Notes under the pieces: generated by a model | The model's input: the letters and a program-made list of their open reading frames with translations, nothing else | Told to the model about the DNA's origin: nothing | The model's database searches: none | Part shown: one piece after another, positions 10,316 through 21,793 of the stretch | How the letters are laid out: every line of letters begins with the position of its first letter | Position numbering within the stretch: the first letter of the stretch is position 1 | Made by a program: the position numbers and the translations under genes | NCBI RefSeq assembly: GCF_030272615.1 | Contig: NC_081412.1 | Coordinates: 693,540,083 to 693,604,082 of the forward strand | Source: Cryptomeria japonica | Lineage: Eukaryota > Streptophyta > Pinopsida > Cupressales > Cupressaceae | Reading direction: 5' to 3' | DNA length: 64,000 bases

Positions 10316-11451
10316 TGTTGGTATTATGGATGACTTCATCATGTGTTGCATTGGTTTTGTCATTGATGTCAACACTCATCCTTCTGGAGGTCTACTTTGT
10401 TGATTTGGCACTCTAGTTTTATTTGTTTATTGTTGAATCAACACATTGTGTTCACTAGCATGGTTAGTGAATTATGCATAGTCATCGGTATATGTTCACC
10501 GATAGGATATATTGTTCACCGGCAGTGATGATGACTTGTTATCATTTGGAGATCATTTTGTTATGTCGAAGACATGGATTGAATGTTTGAATTTGGTGTT
10601 TTTTTTATTGGACTAATCGGGTTCACATATTTGCCTTTACTGACATATAGGTCTAGGTTATGGACCGGTACAAGATATCATATTCCAGATCAGCACGACA
10701 TGTTTTGGAAATGGTTTATTGATTGGATAATGTGTAAATGTATTTAGCCAACATATTGTATCACATCAAGACTTATTTGTAATTGATTTAAATATAATAT
10801 CCTTAGTGAGTTGACCTTGTGATTTGGTCTTAGGTTTTGTATAAATAAATGTAAGATCTCATTTAAGAGATGTAACAGATGAGTGTGTGTGAATATTGAA
10901 GAGAAAAAATAAGTAGATCCTTGTACGAATCACGCATATATTATCTAAAGGTTGAAGGAAGGTTCTGAAGGTGTTTGGCACTCATGTTCTAAGCTTAAAC
11001 CAGTACTAAATCCAACATTGTAGATGCTACATTGAAGCAATACATTGTCATTGGATCTAACCATCCAACTATAGTCAGTGTGACTCCTATTTTGTGTTTG
11101 AGCAGTGAGCTCTAGGTGGTTGGCCTTTCTGCATGTGTAGACCCCATTTGTATACACTTACTATCTGTAGTAGTATCATCTAATTATGGGTAAGGTTTCC
11201 CACCGTGGTTTTTCCCCTTACATAGTTTCCATGTCAAAATCTTTGTGTCATGTGTTGTGGATGTTGTTTCTCTTTCATGCATTAAGTTATACAGGTACTG
11301 CTATAACTGTTAATTTGTTTTATCGGCATTAAGTTTCTTTTACCAACACTAAGTTTTAAGTTGGAATAAGGTTTTTTTGGATTATAATTTATTGACAACT
11401 GGTTCACAACTAATTCAAACCCCTCTTAGTTGTCCTTCTCGGTTCCTAACA
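10316..11451 (+). repeat. 3' LTR of the copia element
   Basis: This 1136-bp partner of the 5' LTR starts TGTTGGTATTATGG and ends TTCTCGGTTCCTAACA. Near 11318-11360 it carries an extra short duplication around the sequence CACTAAGTTTTAAG that the 5' LTR lacks. The base following is the start of the target duplication TAGTT. Confidence 0.93.
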
Positions 11452-11456
11452 TAGTT

Positions 11457-12949
11457 AGCCCCCGCTTGAGCGGGATTATGAGCTTACACAAATACTCGTG
11501 GTAAAGTACAAGGAATTCAGATTGAAAGACTTTCACCATGTTAAAGAAGCAAGATACACCAAGCCCCTAGTTGACTTTAGGATCTTATGACTTCAATGCT
11601 AAGGTAAAAGGGAAGATCATGAGAGAGAAAGAGATAACCATGACTACAACTAGTAAGGTTATCTTACTATGAGTCATGAAAAGAAAAAGCACCAAAATTA
11701 CAAAGAAAAGACAAAGTTTGCTAAGTAACTTTAAGTATCAAGAGAGAGAATCATGAGCGGAGTGTATGCCCCCATGTTAAAGCGATTGCACATGCCTTGC
11801 CAGGTTCAATTTCTTTAAGGAAGGATCCAAAACATATGATCACATGCTTCCCATAATTCAGTCCAATTACCTTGAACTTACCAACAACCATCAAAATTAC
11901 CTTAAGCAATCTAGTCCATACGTTACACCATCAATAATGAAGATAACCCTATTTTACTACTCTACTGGATACCGAACCTTATAACATGCTAAAGAATCAA
12001 CACCGGAGGATAGTAATGCATGATAATCTACTTCTCATACTAAATCAGCTTAACTCAAATGACTGGAACCAAAAACACATCACTGAAAATAATAACTGCT
12101 CACCAAGACTGTACACAGAGTATCACCAACCAAAACATACTCAATACTTTCTCAAGACATCTAGATAACCAAATATCCATACCGGATAAGATCAATAGGC
12201 TGAGTTGCCATCAATGACAACTCTTAAGAAATATCATGCACCAGACATCACCAATCTTCACCGGAGCATCACCAAAATAATGTCTTATGCCAAAAAAAAA
12301 AAATTGCATAAGACTGAGCTCATCCCCCAGGTGCAACTATATTCTAGTCAATAGCAAGTGTTCACAATGTCCCTAAAGTGGAATAGATCCTTCACAATAA
12401 GTACAAATAGCTCCAAACACCTATAAATTATCTATTCATCAAGGAGACCCATTTCATCCTCCTACAATAATCAAAATATTGCTGATATGAATGTAGAGTT
12501 GAGATCCAAACTTCTTCTAACGAGTTAAAATTATTAAATTTTCTTATGTATATCCTTCCTTAATACCAAAATAAAGATTCAATGTTAGCAATTTAAATTG
12601 AAGTGTATAATCTTCATATTCCATTATCTATACAAGTTGTGATGAGACCACCACTAATCTATAGATTTTATTCTAAAATCATCGCTAACTAATAGTGAAA
12701 TGTTAAAAAATTGTAGGGTATTTACAATACCACAACAAAATTTCCACTTAATTCGAACATTGAACCTCATGCTTCTAGACTTTCTTTAGATATTCTAAAT
12801 TATTGTAAGGCCTTCCCCAAACCAAGCTTTGATTAACTTAGTTGACCATATTTGACCCTATTAATAAATCTTATATAATTCAACAGAATGGGCTATGTTA
12901 GACAGATAGATTGGTGAGAAAAGTAATTGAACCAAGTTATAGAGTTATT
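11457..12949. other. Unassigned DNA, possibly a remnant of the solo-LTR family
   Basis: No coding similarity was seen. A perfect inverted repeat CCCGCTTGAGCGGG sits at 11461-11474. The part at about 12140-12290 shares wording with the solo LTR (GAGTTGCC, TCAATGACAAC, repeated CACCGG/ACCGG motifs) in the same orientation, so it may be a very old copy. No termini or target duplication were found. Confidence 0.35.
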
Positions 12950-14400
12950 TCACCTTGTGGTATACATTTTGATGTGATATGAATTTGAAATCCTAAAAGA
13001 TCCACTGATTGGATAATCTTGAACTAACGTATGTCAGCTATATCTAGAATTGCAGAACTTTGTTATGGTGTGGAAATATGATGTGTATCTTATGAATGAA
13101 TGAAATTATGAGGATGATGATAATGGCTTATGTGGATAAACTGGGATATATGAGATATTGATTTGTTAATGTCAATTGTATGCAGTGTTTGATGTGTATT
13201 CTTATTCATGTGTTTAACATTTTATGAGGATATTTGGAAGTACTAATGTGTAATTGACATGCGCAGGAAAATTATCCATGTGACCATGGAAATATTATGG
13301 AGAACCAAACATAGACCTATGTATGTTCGTAAGACCAGGGTTTGTCTATTTGGAGAGACAACACCCCATTCGTATCGTATTTTATTTGTGAAAGTGATTC
13401 TTGCATGAATGTTAAATTGAATTATGTTTATTGTGTAAATCCAACAAGAGACAAGATTTCATGTGTAATTTTGTAAAAGTATTTTTATTGTGTCACTTGA
13501 CACATGTGTTGATTTATGTTTGATTTTAAAATTTGTCTCTTGGAGGGAGTTGTTTAACTATAGTTTTTTCAATTAATTTAATGTGATTCCATAAATGCCT
13601 TGGGTAAAGAATCTTTGGGATGGGCAAGATAGGTTTGACCCGAAAATAAACTTCAAAGGGGTAGTTTAACAGGGTTTCCTAAAGCTCATAAGGTATACCT
13701 AAGGGTTAGGGGTAATTTTAGGCAAGTTTCTACTCCCAAGTGACCTTTTAGACACCCTAAAAAGTGACTTTTCTAAGTTGTGCGAAAATTGAAATTAGAA
13801 GGCTTGAACTAAGTTGTGAACCTTCCTTTTCGAATGAGAGTTCCCTTATCCATTTTACCTTACCTTCCTTTTCAGTTTTTAGAAACTTGTGAGAACTCTC
13901 ACAAAGGGCTTCTTAAGAAAGAATTAGAAAATTGGTGGGTAATCACCCACTCTCCATTTTTGGAGACAAAGAATTTTGAAAGGAAAAAAGATAGATTCGG
14001 GAATTAAGAATTTGGCTAAGTGTAGAAAGGAAAGTCTGGTGGAATTGGGCTACTCATCCTCAACAAAACTAGCATACCTTTGGGCAGTTTAAGGTTGGTT
14101 CTACCTTTCTTGTAATGTTTTCTTATTGCATGTGTGTAACCTGTCTAGGGCTTGGTTCTCCAAGCTCGCGGGTGACTACTAGTTAGCCTAAGTTGGGAGG
14201 TGAGCACTCCATGGTCATAGCCTATGATATTATTTGCAGGTTGTTGAAAGGAAAGAAAAAGGGCAAGAAGAAGTTGTTGGTTATAATTGGTTGCAGAAAA
14301 AGATTAAGGAATAGAGTATTTGATATTCTAAGTTGCAAAATTGTAAAAGGAAAATATATGTTGTATTATTTAGAAAAAAGTGTATTTATTTTGGTTTAAA
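12950..14400 (+). repeat. Degenerate relative of the Tekay-like LTR, plus orientation
   Basis: The plus strand here resembles the minus strand of 51700-53600. Matching landmarks in the same order are: the AGGAAAATTATCCATGTGACC block (13267 versus 53364), GGAGAGACAACACCCC (13352 versus about 53283), the TGTGTCACTTGACACATGTG area (13489), a motif around CACCCACTCTCC (13943) and GGTTCTCCAAGCTCG (14153). About 0.4 kb of the LTR (52100-52540) is missing between 13990 and 14140. No clear termini were seen, so it is a broken LTR of the same or a sister family, much older than 49624-62978. Confidence 0.7.
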
Positions 14401-14766
14401 GTCCCCATATAATAGAAATGAAGGACTAGTTTGGGTATTTCACCCATTTTGTAATATTAACTATATTGTATGCCAAATATGTTTAAATAAACGCATTATT
14501 TTAGTGAATTTATTATTGCATCAATGAAAAGATTATGTTGGGTATTAGTTTGCTTTGTTCTTAAAATTTTAATGCTTGCATGCATGTTTATTTTAGGAAT
14601 TAAAAACTCCATTTGTATCCTCATGCATATCTCCAAGTTTAAAATCAATTGAATTCTAGATTAATATTATTGTTGTTTGTATTTATTTAGTTCTGCCATT
14701 TTCTTAATTACAGAAAATAAAAAAAAATTTAAAGATAAAATGTCAATCTAAATTAAAGAATAACAT
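14401..14766. other. AT-rich unassigned spacer
   Basis: AT-rich DNA without a gene or clear repeat. Its last five bases, AACAT (14762-14766), are the expected left target duplication of the Tat element that starts at 14767. The partner copy lies beyond the window. Confidence 0.5.
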
Positions 14767-15110
14767 TGTAGATAGGAATTCAGAAATCATGAAAGCAAGT
14801 AAATAATAGACTAGCTCAATCACAAAACCAGAATGCAATGACAAGAATCCTAAAAACACTCAATAGAGATACTGAAAATAAGACATTCAATTCAAATGCA
14901 AACCATCCCAAACATGAATGTCTCCTCCATGATTCTCCATTGTCCTTGTTTCTCCTTCAAATTGCTTTGTTTTGTGGATCTCACCTTCAAGTGCATAAGC
15001 ATAATGTGAAAGCAAGATTGACAAGACGGTAGTGCAAGAATACAAGAAGCAAGATTGATTCAGGGATCGATTCGAAAAATTGATTCTTTGGGATTGAAGA
15101 AATTCATCCA

Positions 15111-15120
15111 ATTTATAGAT
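15111..15120 (-). promoter_or_regulatory. TATA box of the Tat LTR
   Basis: The minus strand reads ATCTATAAAT here, and the same sequence occurs in the 5' LTR near 63690-63700. Transcription would start near 15080, giving a U3 of about 1.2 kb and R-U5 of about 0.3 kb. Confidence 0.5.
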
Positions 15121-15769
15121 AAATTGGAGAAAAGACAAGATTAGCATGAAGAGATTTGAAAGGAAATTTCAAATCAGGAATGACAAATATGACAAATTAT
15201 GACAAATTGACACTTTTTATGAGAAATTGATTGAATGATAATTATGACAAATTATGACAAATTGCTATGTCAAAATTGATTGATTGACAATTATGACAAA
15301 TTATGACAAATTTGTTATGTCATTCCCATGAAATTAGGAGAAATATTAGAGAAAATAGAAAATTAGATGAATTAGAAAATTATGAATTAGGAGAAATTAG
15401 TAAACTGGAAAATTAGGTAAATTAATTAATAATTTTTCATTCATTAATTAATTCACAAAGAGAGGAGGAATTAGTTAGCCAATTAAATAAATATTTAATT
15501 GTGACAAGAAGACCTAGGATAAATAAATAAATTATTTAACCTAGAGGGAAAAATGACAAACAAACAAGGTTAAATGAATAAATCATGAAACCCTAGAAAA
15601 TGCAAGGACAACAATTAGGTCTTGACAAAAGATAATTGATATCGATTCAATTTGATCATGATTCTGACTGAGAAAGGACCAATGCTGATAAGTGATTTGA
15701 TTGATAAATGTGCCAATTGACGAGGAACAATGACTAATTGATCCAAATTGACATGATTGAGAAGGACGA

Positions 15770-15960
15770 CGATTGATGTCAAATCGATCGCAAAATGACA
15801 AGATTGAAAATGACAACGATTGATGACAAAATAGATTGCAAAACGACAAGATTGAAAATGACCACGATCGATGACAAATCGATCGCAAGATGACAAGATT
15901 GAAAAGGACAATGAGCGATGACAAATCGATCGCAAGATGATAAGATTGATAAGAGGACAA
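15770..15960. repeat. 48-bp tandem repeat, four copies, in Tat LTR U3
   Basis: Four consecutive units of about 48 bp share the core GATGACAAATCGATCGCAA followed by GATGACAAGATTGAAAA. Copies differ at a few positions, often at CG sites (CGATCG versus TAGATTG). Confidence 0.8.
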
Positions 15961-16258
15961 AACCCTAATTCCATCATCTATTAGGATTGATGATGTCAAA
16001 ATATGCCAAATGAGCACGCACATTGATGCGACAGGATAAGATCGACCAAAATCATGACTGAAGATTGTTATCGACAAGACCAAATTCGAAAGCGAGACAA
16101 CTGAAGAATGCAGAAGAAGAACTCGATGCTCACAAATGACAAAGACCAAGTGCATGACATAGAAGAAATGTTAATACAACACAAGAACCCTAAAATAAGG
16201 CAATGCGCAAATGTTAAAGTATGACTCCGCAAGCGTTGACCATTTTTAGACATCTACA

Positions 16259-16272
16259 TTTTGCCCCTCTTT
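16259..16272 (-). promoter_or_regulatory. Polypurine tract of the Tat element
   Basis: The minus strand reads AAAGAGGGGCAAAA immediately before the 3' LTR start TGTAGATGTC. This is the plus-strand primer site. Confidence 0.8.
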
Positions 16273-18699
16273 GAGACAATGCGATTTTAAGCGTTGTTTC
16301 AAAGAACAATAATGAAAATGCCCCAGATAATGACAATGACATATGCATGCCCCCTCGAGGAATTGGCCGAAAACATCCAAAAAAGAGGCCAATTGATCGA
16401 TAAGAATGATAGAAAATGATAGGAGCAAACAGACTAACAATTGGGGATTGGATACACAAAGGACAAGCAATTGAAGGCATAAAAGACAGCGACCAGCATA
16501 AGATGGAGAGAGTGCACATCCATCTATGTATTGACAAAGATCTGTAAATGAGACAAAGAGAGTGAAAAGAGCTCATTTGCACTAGCCAAAGAGGAGGATT
16601 TGTTGCTCTGGAAAAGGACGCTTGCAGAGAGATGGCGAACATTCCCATGGTAGATCACCTTAGGAAATGTGTATGCACCTACAGATGACTGGATGATGTG
16701 GGAGCAATGGTATGCATCTCAAAAATCCATATTGTCAATTTCATGAATTTTGATCGCTTGTGGGACATTTTGGGGCCCACAGGAAATGAACATAATGACT
16801 TCTGCGCTTGTGTGAGGGCATCCTGTGCTTGTGTAGGGTATCCTACACTTATGTAGGAACATCATCCTTGAGACATGGTAGGGATGAGGAGGATAGAGGG
16901 AGCACCTCGTGATAGAGGCACGTGCTCCTTACGACAGAGACATATGTAGTGTGACATTTATGTAGTCATCCTACGGGCCATACTTAGGACAGACAGTCCA
17001 ATTTTGTACTCCGATATTATTGTGATATATGATATGATATGTAGCTATATGATGGGATACAATGTGTTATGACTTATGGTTATGTCCATGTATGGATGTC
17101 TTATGTACTGTTTATTGTGGAACATGTATGGATACATTTTTATGTGTTTTTGATGCATGCATAATATGAAAATGGATAAAATGCTTGATATAATGCAAAT
17201 GTACTAACCAATGAATGCAGGATGCAGCTTACGTGTTTTGGAGATCAGAGCACTAGACCGAACTGAATACCCAAACTAACGAAAGAAATGTTAGTAAGAA
17301 GAAATGAGATAGAGGACAGTTAGAGACGAAGAAAAACTTGCTTTCACTAATGCACTTTGTAGGTGAGAACCTTTATTTAATGTAGCAAAATAGATGCATA
17401 GCATCATGGCATTGAAGGCCAGAGCTGAAACGCAACCCTTTTTGCAAAAGACAGACACATCGCACACAAGGAATGAGTGAAGCATCCTAGGGTGCATACA
17501 TCAAGGGTCGAGGTATGTGCAGCATTCACAAAGCAAACGTACTTATCATAGACACCCAATGATATAGTTGCCCCAGTTTGTAACAAACATTCTACAAACA
17601 GCAAACACAACAACAAAAAAAAACAAAAGGAACCATGAACCATCCTGATTACTCTAAATCACTCAGTGACATCATCGAGCAACATAGGAACATGATCAAA
17701 GATAAATCAATAAATGATAAGACTCGCTAATTCCAACAAGTTAAACAAACAACTTGATCTTCATTGTCAAAAGTTGAAAGTGTTGATAGGATGATCATGC
17801 CATCTGGTTTCAGGACATGTGGTACCCCGTCTAAGATAGGACACAGTCTGGTTTTGAGTATACCACACCCTGTATGAGACTCATGATAATGTGCCAAGGA
17901 TGAATGATATTGATGTTGATTGATTAATAAGACAATGTTGATCAATCTGAATGTCTGGTTTGATTGAAAAGTTCATCTGTGAATGCATGATTTTAGTAAA
18001 GCACAATGTTTGAAGGGAGTGTCGTTGGAGGTATGCTCAGTGATCTGTCTATGCACAAAGGGGCTATTTTTTGTTTTGTTTTTTCAGGACTTTATTTGAA
18101 TTTTTAGGGAGTTTTTGTTTAGGCCATTATATGATTTTTTTGGATTATTTCAAAACAATTTTTATTGATTTTTGGATTTTTTCAGGACATTATTTGATTT
18201 TTATGATTTTTTCAGGACTTTATTTGATTTTTTTTCAATTCAAAAGTTTCAGTGATTGATCATGACAAGGGACGCACATCCAATGCACATCTAAAAAACA
18301 TATATAGAGACCAGGACCGAAACATATGCACAAGAAACTGGAGTATGCAAGACAATGATGTTGACCAATCACAGGCCTAGAACAGAACATTGGGTTAGGA
18401 CAAGGATAGGCGCAATAAACCTATAGAGAGAAAGCATAGCTAGAGGTCATGATAGATGACGGAGCAATGATCTTTTTATACATGGTGCTTGTTTGCCAAG
18501 TTTTCACCATGGTACTTGCCCAAAGCGCCTGTGTGCCAGGTTTTCACTAGAGGGCGAATCATTTTTCTTTACTTTTTGTTCTTTTCCTTTTTTTCTTTTT
18601 TTCTTTTTTTCACTTTTTTTTTTTTGTATTTTTTTTTGAGGTTTTTGATTTTTTTTGGTATTTTTTCAGGATCATATTTGAAGAATTACTGATAGAAAA
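16273..18699. other. 3' non-coding region of the Tat element
   Basis: About 2.4 kb separates the end of integrase from the polypurine tract. No conserved frame was found on either strand. It holds a threefold repeat of a roughly 20-bp unit around GCTTGTGTAGGG (16802-16862). It also has T-rich repeats of the type TTTTTCAGGACTTTATTTGA (18083-18240) and a long poly-T zone (18555-18665). Read on the element strand these are A-rich. Confidence 0.6.
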
Positions 18700-19830
18700 T
18701 TATGCCCAGTACTTGCGAAGGTGCATACTGTTGACTGGATCTGACAAATGTTCACCTTCTGGGGTGGCAAGCTGATATGCCCCCGAGCCATAGGCTATAG
18801 TAACTATGAAAGGCCCAACCCAATTAGGTTCAAACTTTCCTTTGACAATGTTAGTAGATTGTGCATTCTTGGGGTTTGCCTTTAAAACCAGATCTCCCAC
18901 TTTGAAGTGTCGCCCTTTGACCTTCTTATTATAAGAGCGACAGAGACGGTTTTGATATGCTTGCAAATGTGTCAGGGCTGTCTAACATTTCTCATCTAAC
19001 ATCTCAAGCTGATGCAACCGAGAGACTCTATGCATCTCATGATCAATCAGATGTTGCAAGGAAACACGCAAAGAAGGAATCTCCACTTCCAAGGGTAAAA
19101 TGGCTTCTGCACCATACACCAAAGAATAAGGTGTTGCGCTAGTAGGTGTGTAGATAGAAGTGTGATAATCCCATAGTGCTAGATTCAACTGTACATGCCA
19201 ATCTCGACCAATGTCATTGACAACCTTTTCCAGGATCTTGATAATGGTTTTATTTGATGCTTCGGCTTGACCATTAACCTATGGATAGTATGGATTGGAG
19301 AAACAGTGTTGGATGTGGAACTTTTCACAGAGTTCTTTGACATCTTTATTCTTGAATGGACGGCCATTATCTGTGACTATGGCAAGGGGAACCCCATATC
19401 AACATATGATATAATTCAAAAGGAATTTTGAAATCTGTACACCAGTGATATAAGTCATGGGGATAGCCTTGATCCATTTTGTAAAATACTTTGTGGTTGT
19501 AATGATAAACTTGTGTCCATTTGCAGATGTCGGGTGAATCTTGCCAATAAGATCCAATCCCCATTAAGAAAAGGGCCACGAAGATATGACAGAATGAAGC
19601 TCTTGGGCTGGCGCATGAATGTAATTTCCATGGATTTGGCATTTGTAGCACTTCTTGACAAAATCATGAACATCCTTTTCTAGAGTGGGCCAATAATACC
19701 CAGCACAAATCAACTTTTTGGCTAAGAACAAACCATTGAAATGGCCACCACATATACCATCGTGAACCTCGCGTAAAGCTGTTTGTGCTTCGTCAGAATC
19801 CAAACACCTGAGGAGGGTATGGTCAAAGGA
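18700..19830 (-). pseudogene. pol: Tat integrase with several in-frame stops
   Basis: The zinc-binding domain shows HDGICGGHFNGLFLAKKL and CYKCQIHGNY (19640-19770). The catalytic core shows WGLDLIGKIHP (first Asp), IVTDNGRPFKNKDV (second Asp) and VNGQAEASNKTIIKILEK (Glu). The C-terminal part reads FKVGDLVLKANP and PNWVGPFIV, ending SMHLRKYWA before the stop at 18700. No chromodomain follows, as expected for Tat elements. The frame is unbroken in phase from RNase H onward but contains stops (for example TAA at 19564-19566). The protein would integrate cDNA in the nucleus if intact. Confidence 0.88.
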
Positions 19831-20007
19831 AAGATGGTAAAGGGTGTCGGCAATGATGACATATTTGGCTATCTGTCAGATGAAGGATCGGCGTTGGTTA
19901 GCCTAAAGTTTAGGTGGTAAAGTTTGCGATTTCAAATATTGATAGATGTCATTGTACCACGGGGAGTTAGTACCAACAAGAACACACATCGCATCTGCTG
20001 TCGAAAT

Positions 20008-21009
20008 TTAAAAAGAAGGGACAAGCAACTGTTTGACCAAGAATTCACATATGTCCATATTGTGGGGCATATTTAACATGGAAGCAATTGTAGCCATCAC
20101 ATCTGCTGACTTGTTTTGAATTCTTGGAACTTGACTGAAATGGATAGTCGTGAATTTTGTCTTGAAGAAATCTAGCATATGCTTGTAGGGAATAAGCTTT
20201 TCATCTTTTGTTTCGTAGTCATCATTCACTTGACAGATGACTAACTAAGAATCTCCATAGACTTGTAAATGTGTGATGTTCTAGTGGACCGCTACTCGGA
20301 GTCCTATGACCAGAGCTTCATATTCTGCAATGTTATTGGTACAATGGAAAGTTATTCCATAGGATTTGGGAATAGCATCACCTTGAGGGGTGACAAACAA
20401 TATACCTGCTCCAGACCCAAACTTGGTATGGGATCCATCAAAATATAACTTCCTTTCATTAGAAGATGTGAAAGCAAAGACTGATTCATCTGGAAAATTG
20501 GTCAACATGGGATGATCATCATAAATAGGAGTCATGGCAAGTTGATCTACTATGATTTGTCCTTTTATTGCCTTTTGCTCCATGTACTCAATATCAAACT
20601 CACTGAGAATCATAACCCACTTTGCTAGGTGACCTGTCAAAGTTGCCCTACTAAGCAAGTACTTTAAGGGGTCAATTTTTGCAACTAGCAATGTCTGATG
20701 ACCTAACATATAGTGTCGAAGCTTCTATGTTGCAAAGACCACTGCTAAGCATGCCCGCTCAACAGTTGAATAATTCAGCTCATAGCCCACTAGTGTCTGA
20801 CTGATATAATAAATAGCCCGCTCTTTGCCTTTCTCGTCTTGTTGGGCCAAGAGAACTCCTAGTGCCATTTCAGTTGCAGAAATATACAATATAAATGGGT
20901 TTCCTTCTATAGGAGGCATTAGAATAGGTGGCGATAGCAGATAATCCTTGAGAGCTTGAAATGTTGATTGACATTGTGCAGTCCATTTAAAAGTGACACC
21001 TTTATGCAA
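20008..21009 (-). pseudogene. pol: Tat RNase H and second (archaeal-type) RNase H
   Basis: The first RNase H follows RT: FKWTAQCQSTFQALKDYLL, YISATEMALGVLLAQQDE and LNYSTVERACLAVVFAT. A second RNase H follows between about 20470 and 20030, with LYFDGSHTKFGSGAGI, then NNIAEYEALVIGL and VYGDS. This duplicated RNase H is the diagnostic feature of the plant Tat/Ogre group. Stops at 20725, 20281 and near 20248 interrupt it without changing the frame. The first domain is probably the degenerate connection domain. Confidence 0.87.
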
Positions 21010-21066
21010 TAAATGCTAGAATGGATGACATTTGTCTACTTATTGAGCTATGAATCGACGGATTGA

Positions 21067-21793
21067 CTATAGCTTTCCTTCCAAACTTCTTAGTTGACAG
21101 AGATTGGAAGGAGGAATATCCATTATTTCTTTAACCTTGGCAGGGTTGACTTCAATGCCTCTGTGAGAAACAATGTACCCTAGTAATTTGCCGGCTATGA
21201 CACCAAAGACACACTTCTTTGGATTGAGTCTAAGCTTGTAGGTTTCCATTCGGTCAAAAATTGGGCCCAGGATGGCTAGATGACTATCTCTTGTGACAGA
21301 TTTGCATAATAAGTCATCAACATAGTCCTCCATCAAAGTATGCATGAAATCATGGAAAATTGTCGTCATAGCTCTTTGATATGTTGCTCCAGCATTTTTA
21401 AGACCAAAGGGAATCACATTCCAGCAGTAAGTACCCCAAGCACATGTGAATGTTGTCTTATGTTGATCTTCAAGAGCAATGTGAATTTGGTTATAGCCGG
21501 AGAAACCATCCATCAATGAGAGCATCTCATATCCTGCAGTCATGTCAACTATGATGTCAATATTTGGCAGTGGAAAGTCATCTTTAGGGCATGCTTTATT
21601 GAGATCCCTAAAATCCATATAGATTCTGATGCCCCCACTTACTTTACTAACTGGTACCAAAATTTGAAATCTAGTCTGCATAATCAGTGGGTCTAATAAT
21701 GCCCACATCTAGTAATTTTTTCAGTTCTACCTTGACCAAAAGAGCCACCTGGGGATGCATCTTTCTGAGTTTTTGTTTGACGGGCTTGGCATC
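21067..21793 (-). pseudogene. pol: Tat reverse transcriptase, C-terminal part (downstream of insertion)
   Basis: Reading leftward from the insertion point the frame gives KPVKQKLRKMHPQVALL and GIIRPTDYAD. It then shows a stop and frameshift near 21655, followed by IRIYMDFRDLNKACPKDDFP, GFSGYNQI, FTCAWGTYCWNVIPFGLKN and the catalytic YVDDLL (21310-21326). The family is Ty3/gypsy Tat. The N-terminal continuation lies beyond the inserted element, at 30224 and above, and the two parts join in phase through the target duplication. Confidence 0.9.
21789..21793. repeat. Target site duplication GCATC
   Basis: GCATC at 21789-21793 is repeated at 30224-30228. On the Tat coding strand it spells GATGC, part of the codons for Asp-Ala in the RT entry region. 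Confidence 0.92.

Larger units (their letters stand above)
4659..11451 (+). mobile_element. Complete but inactive Ty1/copia retrotransposon
   Basis: This element of 6793 bp has two LTRs (4659-5786, 10316-11451), a PBS, gag, protease, integrase, RT and RNase H in the copia order, and a polypurine tract. CAGTT at 4654-4658 and TAGTT at 11452-11456 are the target duplication with one transition. Over the first 360 bp the LTRs differ at roughly 30 positions by eye (about 92% identity), so the insertion is old. Frameshifts (near 8022, 8575, 9385, 9600) and several stops inactivate it. No envelope-like frame exists between RNase H and the 3' LTR. The lineage within plant copia was not resolved. Confidence 0.93.
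14767..16258 (-). repeat. 3' LTR of the Tat element
   Basis: This 1492-bp LTR has plus-strand ends TGTAGATAGGAATTC and AGACATCTACA. Its left 650 bp are matched by 63343-64000. The two copies agree closely, with scattered substitutions. The U3 part contains a 48-bp tandem repeat (15770-15960) and the region 15180-15310 is rich in ATGACAAATT words. Long minus-strand open frames in it (15583-16155) follow from the tandem repeats and are not genes. Confidence 0.9.

Noticed and set aside
15583-16155. 190-codon minus-strand frame in the Tat LTR
   Set aside because: It arises from the 48-bp tandem repeats (48 is a multiple of three) and has a repetitive, hydrophobic composition without a family.
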